The notes: generated from the sequence alone by a model not told the origin. Shown: positions 10,827 to 21,754, counted from the first letter of the stretch. The stretch: 64,000 nucleotides of DNA from Diphasiastrum complanatum (GCA_029204225.1 CM055100.1:53643714-53707713); one strand, 5' to 3'. Program-made: numbers and translations.

Positions 10827-12352
10827 TATTAGGAGCTTTGTTGGCTTACTTTTAAGAAATGATTTAGTTCTCTGTTCCTACAATATATTGATACTCTTAC
10901 AATAACATTTCATTACATTTTGCAAATCTCATTCTAATAAACTGAATGACTATCGATGCACGTGATAATGTAGCGACATCTGTTACTACAAACTTTTTTT
11001 ACTACACTCCGGTTCTTACTCGAACCAAGCGTTATCGTATTTGAAATAAAGGTACGCTTTCTGTTGAGACTTTACAAAATAGAAAATTTTCAACTCTGAA
11101 AACGTAACTAAAAAACATATTTGTTGTTGCTATGATATAAAGATAGTACTTTCATGAAAAAACAACTATGGCAGCATCTCAAGAAGCTTCACCAACAAAC
11201 ATTCAGATATGAGTTCTCGTTATCAATTCAGATGCGAATGGTACAACACACGAACGGGTTAAGTAGTTTAAAAAAAAAAACCCTTTTACAAATCTTCAAT
11301 ATGCTTCTTCTTTCTACAAAAAGAAACGACTTAAGTAAAAGACACTATTACTAACTAATTTTCAAAGAAACCTTGGTCAATAAACTTCACGGTAAGGACT
11401 CGTCTTAGACAACATGGAAATGCGTAAGATACATTGTCTTTATGAAAGTATTAGAATGGCACAGATCTGCCCTAATACCTAGTAAGGACATTGGAAATCA
11501 CTTACTAAGTAACCCACTATGTCTATCCAAAACAGTGTCCTTATACCATGGTAGTTATGAGATTCCTATATAATGATCATGGTATTGCTTTACCCTACCT
11601 TGTCAAGTGTCCCTTTAGACCTTTGGTGAGATACAACTGGAAAGCATGGATATGCTCAGGAGTATGGACAGTAGTGCATGACCTACCTCACTCTGTAAGG
11701 GTCACTTGGGTCAGTATAGCATGGATCTGCTCTGATACCAGCACATGTGTCCACACCAGGTCTTTTGGCTACGTAAAACTTTAACGGTTAAAACTTTTCA
11801 TACTCTTCTAGGCATAAAACGATCTGATATGGACCAATTGCCCGTAAGCTGATCAGTATGGCACTTGTCCTGATACAGTGATATAACGGCTTGGCCTACC
11901 ACTAACACATTGTGTGTTTGGAAATACTGGACTACGTTTTAAAATGCTATTCAAAGCTGTTAAGTAGTATAACTTCTTTTGGACATGAATAACAACTGTC
12001 GTTCAGCCATGACACCTGTCTTCCTCACTAAACTAACTTGAGCGGTTTTGTTTTGTGGGATGGTGGCTGGTGGACATCTTGAAAGTGGTTATGCTTTATG
12101 GTATTTTCTAGTACTTTATTTTACTTTTCAACTGTATTTTACCTTGTTGGATTATGAATAAAGGCTTTAAAGAGCTTCAGTCTTGCTTTGTCACGAGGAA
12201 CTAAGTGCAGTCTTGTATCTCTCTCTATGTAGGTGCTCACTGAGCGGAAGTCTGATATTCACTACTTGAGCAAAAATCAGCATCCAATCACTGAGTTGAG
12301 TAGAAGTGTGAGTGAAAATTAGACATCAATAGTATCAATCAGCATCATCAAG

Positions 12353-12495
12353 GTATCAATCATCAATCAACATCATCTCAATCCAGCCATCTTCTATAGG
12401 CTGTAATGTCGTGGTAAAAAATAGCATTTTTAGGTATCAATCGTCAAATCAGCACCATCCCAGTCCAACCATCTTCTATAGGCTATAACATTGTG
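12353..12495. repeat. 79-bp-period tandem duplication
   Basis: The block AGGTATCAATCATCAATC at 12353 through CTATAGGCTGTAATGTCGTG is repeated from 12432 with about ten differences. Confidence 0.75.
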
Positions 12496-12965
12496 AGAGA
12501 GTGTAAGGGTGTACTGACTTCATCCCTGTGCTTCACGTCTATGTTTAAACTGTCTGTGTCTTACTTGCAGGATAAATGACCTAAGGTTGTGAATATCATG
12601 TCTGAAAACCCCAACCAACAAGTAGTGACTTCGGAGTTTGTATGAAACAATGTTTCATACAAAAGCACATCCAAGAAGGAGATTGGCCCGTAGGAGACAA
12701 GCCAAGAACAAGCTTTGTCAATACACAGTATAGGCATAGTCGGTGTGTCCAAACGTGGCGATGATAGATTAACTTTAGATGCCAGTGTATAATCTTTCGA
12801 AGTAGTGCAGTAGAGCACATTGGGAGTAGCAAAACCGGTTGGTACGTGCCTCCGCATAGCTATCATCTGTTGACATTATATCATGTCATGCTACCATCGC
12901 CTCAGGGTCTTGACGTAGAGTTTGTTGGAAGTAGTGCAATGCCATCAAATTGCAGGAGTCCGTCC

Positions 12966-14015
12966 ACCCAGTAATGGTGTAGAGAATATCCCATCTTATA
13001 GGTCATCCGAAATAGAGGTAGAAGCGGAGAGTGTGGAGTTGGTTACACAATAGTAATCCTCCATATTTGACTCCTGAAGTGGAATCCATAAGTGAGAGGA
13101 AGAGGAGGATTCATCGTAGGCGTATGGCAAAACGTAGAGCCAAGGCTTTGCAGTTGATCGTTCAGGAAGAGGATACACGTTTGATATCCCACGACGATAT
13201 CAAAAGAGACTTTGATGTATTGGGAGTAGTATCGATTATGCATGTTACAAATGATTTGATGTCCAATGTTGATGCTAGGGAGGGGGTAGTCTCAATGACA
13301 ACAATGTTTGTTATGCTTGAGCAAGTACATAATCACCCATCGTATAGGACTCCGAAGGTAGAATCCAAATCCGCGAGGAGTGGAAGGTTGAGAACCGTAG
13401 ATTTCAAGCTAAGTAAAAATATTGGACCTTGCAATTGTCTTTGCAAACCGTAGTCATGCAAGTATCACACTCTACACAGAGTCTTTTTGAAGTAGCTAGA
13501 TCGCTTCAAACACCAATATGTCATGATCTTGGAGAGATGGAGTTCGTGTGTAGTCAGTGTTCTCGACGTTACGATGGAAACCTGAGAGAAACAACTCTTT
13601 CTATTGTCTGAAAGGCAAGGTAAAATTGCCATTGATGCCTCCACCACCGCTTGAGCTCCTACATATGTACATTTCTGCAGATGATATTGGGGCTCATTTT
13701 AGGAAGAAGATTAGGAGATATAATAACTCTTTAGCATTTGCATCTCTTGGTGTAAATGTGGATAGCTGCACCGCCAACTCAATTGGCGGTGTGTACAACT
13801 TTTGAGTGTCTAGCCGATTGTACCATCAGATTAGTGGGTTATTGCCCTCCAATAGTCCTTTGTTTTCACAAATTTACATAATGGATGGTGATGATTTGCA
13901 AGTAGATCGTAGATTGTCTCTCAATGGTGACCTTAGGCATGATGTTCTCTCCCTTTTGCAAAGCATTATGATGGATTTGAATCCTTTTGCATACCGTCTC
14001 ATTATTCCAGGTTTA
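12966..14015 (+). pseudogene. Helitron-like N-terminal region fragment
   Basis: Frameshifted but recognisable. Around 13505-13600 it reads LGEMEFVCSQCSRRY, then CLKGKVKLPLMPPPP and HFRKKIRRYNN (13600-13720), then SRLYHQISGLLP and IYIMDGDDLQVDRR (13806-13920), ending MDLNPFAYR near 14000. These match in order the region upstream of and into the helitron-like N domain of plant Helitron Rep/helicase proteins. The Rep HUH motif and helicase are absent. Upstream (12966-13384) a phrase of the type PSYRTPEVES occurs three times with basic residues after it. It is a 3'-truncated insertion in RE-1; I cannot identify its termini. Confidence 0.75.
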
Positions 14016-14741
14016 GTTCAATCTTCCATCACTATCACTTCTTCCAACCTCCCTCCCATCACCATCCCATTCACTCAGTTCAATCCTGATGACTCACAAA
14101 TCTCGCCTAACACCCTGCAATGGATGAGTATTTTTGACAACTCATCCCCCACTCACGCTTCCATTCTCGACACACCCTCCAATTTCCTTCCATCTTTCTT
14201 GTTCCATCCTTCGAGCAATCCATCCTCACACCCACTTTCACCACCGCCACTCCGTTCAGCACAGGCTGCTGAGGGCGATAAACTATTGCCCGATAAAGCA
14301 TTTGTTCAAACAACATATATTAAATCCCCTCAGCGCGCTGATCCCAAATAGCCGGAGGACATGGTCGAAGAAGAAGATATCCTGAAAGATGAGCAACGTT
14401 CAGATAGTCCCACCACCACAGTAGCCAGCACCAACACAACCACCACCATCGGCCATGCCAACGGATCTTCATATAGCGTACCAACTTTTGGGCACTTTTG
14501 TCCAGGATGCGATCGCCACCGGAACAATATTGGACGGTCGGATGGTAAAATTGGCTACCGACAACACGACACTGAGCGAAACTCACAAAGCTCCAGCAAG
14601 ACCTACAAATAGCCAGTCAACATGAGCAGGCACAGACGAAGGAGGTCTGAAAGCTAGAACAAAAAAAACTATATCTTGAGCCTCTCTAAGGCCATGACGG
14701 ATGCCTCTGCCCAAGTCTGAGAACTCCAGCAAATGACAGAG
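14016..14741 (+). pseudogene. RE-1 extra 3' ORF (partial, split by RE-2)
   Basis: From about 14016 the open frame leaves the Helitron segment and becomes retrotransposon sequence: SSITITSS and FNPDDSQISPNTLQWM match RE-7 (SSITPAAT, FNPSDSQLSPDIMAWM), while YIKSPQRADP and VEEEDIL match RE-8 (VKSPKQFDAT, YEEKDIF). A Thr-rich stretch follows, then ILDGRMVKLATDNTTLSE near 14530, comparable with RE-8 ILDMGSENTLISQ. So this is the low-complexity middle of the 3' ORF. The N-terminal domain seen in RE-4 and RE-7 is missing, apparently replaced by the Helitron fragment. RE-2 inserted at 14741. Confidence 0.7.
14737..14741 (+). other. RE-2 target site duplication, left copy
   Basis: CAGAG directly before the 5' LTR, identical to 21750-21754. 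Confidence 0.92.
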
Positions 14742-15267
14742 TGTTACGTACCCATAAGGGCACACAACAAGAAACTTGAGGTGACGGTCTCAGTTATGGG
14801 ACGGAACGCTGATCTGGAGCTATAGGTGTTTTGGGTGCCACGTGTCAATGTCTCATTGGCACGCAGTGACTCGTTGTTATGGACCCGCGTCAGTGTGCAC
14901 AACTGCCGCATGTCGTTAGTCATGCGTGACTCCTATGGAGGGAGATGACCCACCTGGACTATGTATATAGAGGGGGATCTCCATGAGCTGAGCATTCATT
15001 CTCTCCTGGTAAATGAAGAGCTCTTCCATTGGCGGTCAGGTCAGGACGAGTATCTAGGCCTCATGATGTAGTTAGGTGAGGGTTGAGGGTAAGGCATGGT
15101 GGTATGGAACACCATGGCTTACATGAGATTCGAGCTTGCTTGATGGTGGCCTGTAGCTCCAGTGCACGGGGGTGAGGTGGCAGTACCTCTATGGTTGGGT
15201 GGTAACGTAGCGTTCGTCACTTGTTTGTGCTTTAGCAATGACCGGCATGACAATGGGGATTCTAACA
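14742..15267 (+). repeat. RE-2 5' LTR (526 bp)
   Basis: Begins TGTTACGTAC and ends GATTCTAACA, with the primer site directly following. The same length and ends are seen in the 3' copy at 21224-21749. Confidence 0.95.
14964..14972 (+). promoter_or_regulatory. TATA box in RE-2 5' LTR
   Basis: TATATAGAG in the context GGACTATGTATATAGAGGGG, identical in the 3' LTR (21446-21454). It is a good candidate for the core promoter. Confidence 0.65.
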
Positions 15268-15268
15268 A

Positions 15269-15280
15269 TTGGTATCAAAG
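15269..15280 (+). other. RE-2 primer binding site, tRNA-iMet type
   Basis: TGGTATCAAAGC lies two bases after the LTR and differs by one base from the canonical TGGTATCAGAGC complementary to initiator tRNA-Met. Confidence 0.88.
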
Positions 15281-16708
15281 CCACCGATCATTGTGAATGA
15301 GGTGCAATCGCTCTAGCTTATGTTTTTGGTTGGTTTGAGCTTTTAGCTAATATTTTTGAAGGCTTAGTTGATTTCGTTGAATCGATCTGAACACCTTTGC
15401 TTTTTAGTTCGCTTCAAAAACCGATTTCGTTTCTGGCCTTAATTTGAGTTTTGGAAGTCGAATTTTTTTTTTTTTTGCATACAAAGTTTTCTTTAATAAA
15501 ACAAAAATAATTTTTTTTTTGCCAGGCACCCGCAGCCAGCGCGCGCGAATCCGTACGACTCTCAGACAAATTATGGTTTTTTGCAACAGTACACAGGCTG
15601 CGCAGGCGAAAGAGCAGGCCCTGCCTGCTTTTAATTTTGAGGGAGGGATTCGTTTAGGTTCTTGGGCTTTGCCTTGAGATTTCAAAAGGCAGCCACAGAC
15701 TTCTCTATATTCTGTGGAGAGAGAAGTACCTTTCACAAAATAAAAGCCTTTTATAAAAGTACTAAGTACTTCTTATAGAGACCTTTGATGGGATCTTGCA
15801 AAAAAAAGTTTAGTCAAAGTAAAACTTTTTGGAATCGGAGACTCTCTGCTCAAAGTTTATTATCTCTTAGAACCTTTACTATTCAACTTTCAAATAAATA
15901 AAGTTAATGATTAAACTATTATGTACCTTACAAGTACATGTTAAATCTTTAAGCTAAGTTTTCAAAGTTTGTTTTAAAAAGTTTTAAAAGATAACTTTGA
16001 ATTTAGAATTTAACTTTGCAAGCTTTCAAAGACACAAAACTATTTGCTTATGAAAATTATTAAGGGGGGAAGAAAATAAAATAAAAGTACATAGCTGTAC
16101 TTGCTGCAAGAACAGATCTGTGTGGCCTTCCTTTTATCTCTCTTAGTCTCTTTCATGGGCTTAAACCACCTCTTTGTAATTTTCCACTTGCATACAAAGA
16201 AAAATTGGTAAATACTTCATCCTTTTCACTTTTGGGGAGGAAATTTGATGTTTTTTCCTCCACCTCCTCTTCATGAATGTACAGTTGTACCTACACTTTT
16301 TCCTTTGCCTAAGGACAAGCCTTAGAGGAGATTTAGGTGTATCTTTAGGCCATAAGGCCATGAGGTCAAGGTGTTGACCCAAAAGTTGGGTTACATGACC
16401 CAAGTGACCCTTGGGTGAGGTGGCGTAAAGAGGGTGGCGGCCATGTGAGTTGAGGGTAGGTGGACCCCATAAGCGGATGCCACTTGTTTTAGGAGCCCAT
16501 GTGCTTGCTAGGTGGCGACCATAAGGCCCGCCACCCGGCAAGGCTTTTTTAAGAAGGAAAAGAAGTGGGATGGGGGGATATAGGCTCCATTTCCATCGTT
16601 GAGGTGCTTATTGTGGCTTAGTCTCCTTGAGTAGTGGTCTCAAGTTCTCTAAGTCCTTTTGTTGTGAAACCCTTGCAGTTTTTTCTTTGCCTTCCTTCTT
16701 AGTGCACC
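15281..16708 (+). other. RE-2 leader, no gene seen
   Basis: About 1.4 kb of AT-rich untranslated sequence with T and A homopolymer runs near 15465-15520 and a GC-rich patch near 15535-15550. I see no coding domain on either strand. Confidence 0.6.
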
Positions 16709-17625
16709 ATGGACCCTGTTATGCCCTCAGGTGAAGGACCGTCTTCACCACCTCCTCCTCCTGATGTAGATACTAACCAGCTTGTTCAGGCCCTAAATAT
16801 ACTGCAAAATCAAATTTTAGAAATGCAGGCCAAGCATGCCGCAGCCGAGCAAGAGTGGCATTCTTCGACGCACTCGTGGTCCGTTGGCGTTTATCCAATG
16901 TTTAATCCGGAATTTTTTTCAGGTGAAAAGAAAGACCAGCTTCCCGATGTGGTATTGTCGTGGCTAGGTCGATGGAATAGTCATTTTTTCATTCACGATG
17001 CACTTGATAGTACGAAGATCGCTTCTGCTCTCATGTTTTAACGCGGTAAGGCATTTACATGGTGGCAAGATCTAAAGGAGAGGGCAACTGCCCCTTCTAC
17101 ATGGGATGCCTTTCAAGAAGCCTTTAAAACGACTTTTCTTCCCGTGTTGAATGATTTTGAGCATTGGCGGCGTTTTGCCACCGTGCAGATGGGTACTAGG
17201 CCGTTAGATGCCTGTATCCAGGAATTCCAAGAAAATTTGCCTCGATTCGCCTCACGAATCGATCCTATCCTGTTAAAGTTACATTTTATTTTAGGGCTTC
17301 CAAAGGAATTTCAGCTAGAAGTGCGACGTAACCAACCGCAGAAAATCGAAGATGCGGTTCGCTTTGCAAAAATCTTCGATGACGCCCATTTTGCCTCTCG
17401 CAAGGAGCAAGCTTGAACAAAGGCTGAAATGAAAGAAAAGAAATATTTCAAAAAGCGGGACAGAGACAAAATGGCGAACACCAGTTCCTAAGGCAGGAAA
17501 AAGTGCATCAAATTGGAGCGTGCCGACTACGACAAGGCGAAAACCGGCGGGTTGTGCTTCTCCTGCATGGAGAAGGGGCATCTTTCTAAAGATTGCCCAA
17601 GAAAAAGCAAAAGAAATATGGCGGG
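16709..17625 (+). pseudogene. RE-2 gag with zinc knuckle
   Basis: The frame opens at ATG 16709 (MDPVMPSGEGPSS, then a proline run). The retrotransposon Gag domain lies at about 16890-17400, with FSGEKKDQLPDVVLSWL and, after the stop, TWWQDLKE. A stop at 17039 (TAA, probably from CAA) and further stops near 17416 and 17488 interrupt it. One CCHC knuckle, CFSCMEKGHLSKDC, lies near 17554 and would bind the RNA genome. A frameshift near 17600 leads into protease. Confidence 0.88.
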
Positions 17626-18204
17626 CAACCTAAATCTTTTAAAGCGCCAAGTAATTCTAGTATTTCTTTTGTTGATTTATCCTTTAAGTATGGCACTAGT
17701 TGCAAGAATTGTTGTTTTAATACAGCTATTTTTGGCCCCCATGATCTCATTCGTATGAACGGAATTGTAGGACGCCAAGCTGTGTCTGTTCTGTTTGATG
17801 ATGGTTCCACACATAACTTCATAAATGCTAAACTGGTGCAGAAGCTCAGGGCGGCTACCGCGCCAAGTAATCACTTGTACGTGGTGAAAATGGCGTTGGG
17901 GGAAGATCGACAAGCTTGGGATCAGCTTGTTCCTCAGCTGCCGCTTCAGATTCAAGATTATGTTGAACCGCTAGATTTTCATATTATGAATTTGGATAGC
18001 GTAGACATAATCTTAGGAATAGAATGGTTTTATTCTAAAAACGAGTCTTTAAGAAAGGATTCTATTACTCATAGTATTTCTTTTTTGCATAAAGGCTCGT
18101 TAGTTGAGCTAAAAGGCGATGTAAATAGGCCTTTTGATCCTTTGGTATCTGCTTTAAAAGTATATTTGAAAGGTTCTGGTAATAAAATTTACTTATGTGG
18201 ATGA
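17593..18204 (+). pseudogene. RE-2 aspartic protease
   Basis: The active-site motif reads VSVLFDDGSTHNFI near 17790 (usually DSGST or DGGST; the second position is Asp here), with the second conserved block DIILGIEWF near 18006. About 200 residues are open, matching a chromoviral protease plus linker. A TGA ends the frame at 18202 and coding similarity resumes in another frame toward RT. Confidence 0.82.
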
Positions 18205-18239
18205 CCATGCAGTCCAGAGTCTAAATATTGATTTATCGC

Positions 18240-19161
18240 ATTTGCCTTTGAATGTGCTGTAAATAATCCCTTAAGTGTCAATTCACCTGAAGGAATAATA
18301 TTTAACAAACTTAGGCAAGATTATAGTGATGTTTTTCCTGATAAACTCCCTGATGGCCTACCTCCCCAAAGGAGTGTTGACCATCAGATAGAGTTGCTTC
18401 CTGGAAGCCAGCCTGTATCGTTTTTGCCATACAGGGTTAGCATCAAGGAAGAGGATGAAATTTCTAAGCAGTTACAAGAACTTCTTAGGATGGGCCACAT
18501 ACGGCCTAGTAAGTCCCCTTGGGGAGCACCAATCCTTTTAGTAAGTAAAAAGGATGGCGACACATGTTTGTGTGGTGACTTTAAAAAGTTAAATGATTTA
18601 ACCATCAAGAACATATATCCCTTACCTAGGATGGATGATCTTATGGATCGTCTGAATGGGGCTAAATACTTCTCCAAGATTCATCTTAGATCAGGTTACC
18701 ATCAGATAAGGATTAGGAATGAAGATGTTCCTAAGACTAGATTTCGATCCAGATGTGGCCATTATGAGTTTTTAGTGTTACCTTTCGGACTCACGAATGC
18801 GTCTGCCACTTTCCAGCAGATGATAAACGATATTCTTCGTCCATATCTAGGAAAGTTTGTGGTCGTGTATTTGGATGACATATTAATTTATAGTCGGACC
18901 CTTGAGGAGCATGAAGAGCATCTTCCTATTGTCTTAGATCTTCTAAGACAAGAAAAGCCCTATGCTAAGGAGTCAAAATGTGAGTTCTTTCAAACTAAAC
19001 TCAAATACCCGGGCCATGTCATATCGGATAAAGGTCTTGAAATCGATTATGACAAAGTTTGTAAGGTGCGTGAATGGCCGAGACCTTTGACAATTCGTGA
19101 TGTGAAATCCTTTTTGGGCTTCACGGGATTCTTTCACAGGTTCGTTTTGGACTATGCTTAA
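18240..19161 (+). pseudogene. RE-2 reverse transcriptase, catalytic Asp lost
   Basis: The fingers and palm are clear: SPWGAPILLVSKKDG, LPFGLTNASATFQQM and the YLDD box in VVVYLDDILIYS (18868 on). Motif A reads FSKIHLRSGYHQI at about 18670, where the family has Asp at the His position. Asp is one of three metal-binding acids, so this enzyme cannot polymerise. The frame closes after FLGFTGFFHRFV near 19161, shortly before the RNase H part. Confidence 0.9.
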
Positions 19162-19238
19162 TAGCATTGCCCTTGACGAACATTCTTAAGGGGGTGAAGA
19201 AAAAATGTAACCGTAGAAAAAGTCCATTGATAACGTAG

Positions 19239-19661
19239 ATGGATGAAATGAATGAGAGTTTTGAGACTCTCAAGCATTGTGTTTCTACGGCTCCAATTTT
19301 ACACATTGTCGATCCTAATCGGCCCTTTGTGGTTGATACGGATGCTAGCGACTTTGTTGTTGGAGCGGTCCTTTATGAGGATGGTAGACCAGTTGATTTT
19401 GAAAGCAAGAAGCTGGATCCTGCTCAGACTAGGTATTCTACTTATGAGAAGGAGCTTTTTGCAATCATTCACGCGTTAAAAATCTGGAGGCATTATCTTT
19501 ATGGTGTCAGATTTACGGTAATGACTGATCACCAATTCCTTAAGTATATCTGTGATGCTTCGGACTTTTGTGGCCGTAAGGCTAGATGGTTGGAACTCAT
19601 TCAGGAGTTTGTCTTCGACATTATCGTAAAGGTACGTCAAACTGTGTTGTCGATGCCTTGA
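19239..19661 (+). pseudogene. RE-2 RNase H domain
   Basis: The acidic residues are visible in VDTDASDFVVG, YEKELFAI and MTDHQFLKY. The domain is intact for about 130 residues and ends in VFDIIVK, the usual junction to the integrase linker. It is separated from RT by a frameshifted stretch of about 80 bp. Confidence 0.88.
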
Positions 19662-19777
19662 GCCAGATTGGAGAGATTAATTAGTTATGCTTTGCTGAGA
19701 TCCAATCTGATCTGTATCTTTCACTACGGGATCTTTGTCGAACCGATAGGTTTTTTGGTCACATCTGGCTAGATGTC

Positions 19778-20975
19778 TTGACAGGAAATTCAAGATCTAG
19801 TGATGACCTTGGGATGCAGGATCCCAAGCAATCCCATAATGATAAGTTACTTGAAGACTATTCCATAAGGAATGGCCTGCTTTTCCGAAAGGGAAAGGTT
19901 TGTGTGTCGGATAGGGAAGACTTGCGGGCCCAAATCCTGCAGCAGTGTCATGACAACCCTTGTGCTGCTCACCTAGGCATACAGAGGACACTTGACCTTG
20001 TTAAGCAGAATTTGTTTTGGCCTAAGATAAAAGGTCATGTGGAGGCATACGTTCAAAGTTGTGAACAATGCCAACAAAACAAAGCGGAACGACTCAAAGT
20101 TGCGGGTCTTTTACATCCCTTGGAAATTCCCAATGAAAAAATGGGAAAGTATTTCAATGGATTTTGTGGTTGGACTCCCTAAAACCCGGAGTGATCACGA
20201 TGCCATTTGGGTGGTGGTTGACAGGCTAACCAAGATGGCGCAATTTATACCAACTAAATTAACTGTCAAGGCATCTGAACTAGCCCAGCTTTTCGTTGAA
20301 AAGTTGTTCAGATTGTATGGTTTGCCGAATGATATTGTTAGTGATCGTGACTCCAAGTTCATTGGCAAGTTCTGGCAAGCAGTTTTTGAAAAACTTGAAA
20401 CAACCCTTAGTCTTAGTTCTTCGGATCACCCAGAATCAAATGCGCAGACAGAACGAGTCAACCAGACGTTGGAGGATATGCTTAGAGCATACGTTTCTAA
20501 CCGACAATCTGATTGGGAAAAGTATCTCCCTTTGGTTGAGTTTGCGCACAATAGTGCTAAGCATTCTGCCATGGGATTCAGTCCTTTTATGCTGATGTAT
20601 GGCTTTCAGCCACATTCTCTAGTTTGGGTCGGTCTCAAAGGTCTCAAGGTGCAAGCTGCAGTAGATTTCCTGCAAGATATGCAAGAAATGCTGCTAGTGG
20701 CCAAGGAAAGCATGAAAACCGTTAAGGATAGAGCTCAGTTTTATGCTAACCACGGTCGTTCACCTCGAGATATTGAGGTAGGAATCTGGGTGTATCTTAA
20801 AATCCCTAAGGATTCGAAGGTACTCCGGACGGGAAAATGCCATAAGCTATTTCCTCGATATAGCGAACCTTATAAGGTTGTAAAGAAAATCAACCCGATC
20901 GTTTCAGCTAGATCTTCCGATTGGGGTTGGGGTTCATTCTGTTTTCCATGTAAGTCGTTTAAAAGAACGACTTAG
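19778..20975 (+). pseudogene. RE-2 integrase (frameshifted)
   Basis: The zinc-binding module is CHDNPCAAHLG followed by SCEQC (19945-20065). A frameshift at about 20140 near an A run separates it from the catalytic core, which keeps the triad: Asp in SMDFVVGLP, Asp in VSDRDSKF and Glu in AQTERVNQTLE. The GPY/F-type C-terminal module appears as FPRYSEPYKVVKKI near 20852. A second frameshift near 20930 leads to the chromodomain. Confidence 0.88.
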
Positions 20976-21213
20976 TAGGAAGGATTCCCTAATTCCGGAA
21001 GGTGAACTAGTTGAGCTCGAGGATCTGTCTACCTTTGTGCCTAGTGTACCTAAAAAAGTTGTTGACCTTCGTCGTCACCAATTGAGAAACCATTTGGTTT
21101 CTGAGTTTCTCGTATGTTGGAAAGGTAAGACAGATGACAAGGACAGTTGGGAGAGAGGACTATTTAAAACTGAACTTCCCGGGCTTGCTCCCATTAGGAG
21201 GAGACTTTTAAAG
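20930..21213 (+). pseudogene. RE-2 integrase tail and chromodomain-like region
   Basis: The frame reads FHVSRLKERL, then PSVPKKVVDLRRHQLRN, then FLVCWKGKTDDKDSWERG near 21110-21170. The pattern VxWKG followed by a Trp-Glu pair is the chromodomain core found at the integrase C-terminus of chromoviruses, where it directs integration to marked chromatin. RE-9 has the comparable EYLIR-KGKSDHEASWERE. Confidence 0.78.
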
Positions 21214-21223
21214 GGGGAGAGAA
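21209..21223 (+). other. RE-2 polypurine tract
   Basis: AAAGGGGGAGAGAA directly before the 3' LTR; it primes plus-strand synthesis. Confidence 0.85.
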
Positions 21224-21749
21224 TGTTACGTACCCATAAGGGTACGCAACAAGAAACTTGAGGTGACGGTCTCAGTTATGGGACGGAACACTGATTTGGA
21301 CCTATGGGTCTTTTGGGTGCCACATGTCAATGTCTCATTGGCACGTGGTGACTCGTTGCTATGGACCCGCGTCAATGTGCACAACTGCCGCGTGTCGTTA
21401 GTCATGCGTGACTCCTATGGAGGGAGATGACCCACCTGGACTATGTATATAGAGGGGGATCTCCATGAGCTGAGCATTCATTCTCTCCTGGAGAATGAAG
21501 AGCTCTTCCACTGGTGGTCAGGTCAGGACGAGTATCTAGGCCTCATGATGTAGGTAGGTAAGGGTCGAGGGTAAGGCATGGTGGTATGGGACACCATGGC
21601 TTACATGAGATTCGAGCTTGTTTGATGGTGGCCTGTAGCTCCAGTGCACGGGGGTGAGGTGGCAGCACCTCTATGGTTGGGTGGTAACGTAGCGTTCATC
21701 TCTTGTTTGTGCTTTAGCAATGACCGGCATGACGATGGGGATTCTAACA
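21224..21749 (+). repeat. RE-2 3' LTR (526 bp)
   Basis: Begins TGTTACGTAC and ends GATTCTAACA; same length as the 5' copy. TATA box at 21446-21454. Confidence 0.95.
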
Positions 21750-21754
21750 CAGAG
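21750..21754 (+). other. RE-2 target site duplication, right copy
   Basis: CAGAG directly after the 3' LTR. Confidence 0.92.

Larger units (their letters stand above)
10170..12595 (+). other. RE-1 post-pol spacer, no convincing gene
   Basis: About 2.4 kb between integrase and the 3' ORF region with many stops in all frames. It contains a cluster of GTCCAGCGATGGAC-type repeats (10466-10826), loosely repeated phrases around GATCTGCTCTGATAC (near 11461, 11721 and 11866), and a 79-bp-period duplication (12353-12495). A splice-acceptor-like CTTACTTGCAG lies at about 12560, just before ATG 12599. A spliced subgenomic mRNA for the 3' ORF is possible but unproven. Confidence 0.5.
2264..14741 (+). 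mobile_element. RE-1: Ty3/gypsy LTR retrotransposon (tRNA-Asp primed), 5' and central part
   Basis: From left to right: a 5' LTR (2264-3024), a tRNA-Asp primer binding site, a 1.2-kb leader, gag with zinc knuckles, aspartic protease, RT, RNase H, integrase, a long non-coding spacer, a Helitron-like insertion and a piece of a 3' ORF. The order PR-RT-RH-INT defines Ty3/gypsy. No chromodomain is seen, and the tRNA-Asp site plus an extra 3' ORF fit the non-chromoviral Athila/Tat side of the superfamily, but I cannot fix the clade. RE-2 interrupts the element at 14741/21750 and a short continuation follows RE-2. No 3' LTR of RE-1 is present. The coding region has at least five in-frame stops and several frameshifts, so it is not autonomous. 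Confidence 0.9.
14742..21749 (+). mobile_element. RE-2: complete chromovirus (Ty3/gypsy with chromodomain), 7.0 kb
   Basis: Two 526-bp LTRs, a tRNA-iMet primer site, gag, protease, RT, RNase H, integrase, a chromodomain-like C-terminus and a polypurine tract are all in order, and the 5-bp direct repeat CAGAG flanks the element (14737-14741 and 21750-21754). It inserted into the 3' ORF of RE-1, so it is younger than RE-1. I count roughly 26 differences between its LTRs by eye (about 95 percent identity), mostly transitions. Frameshifts and stops in gag and pol, and a lost RT catalytic Asp, show that it is dead. Confidence 0.95.

Noticed and set aside
11729-11740. GCTCTGATACCA, an exact iMet-type primer site on the minus strand in the RE-1 spacer
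   Set aside because: No LTR end flanks it, and near-copies of the surrounding phrase (GATCTGC..CTGATAC) occur at about 11461 and 11866, so it looks like part of a local repeat. It could still be a buried copia remnant.
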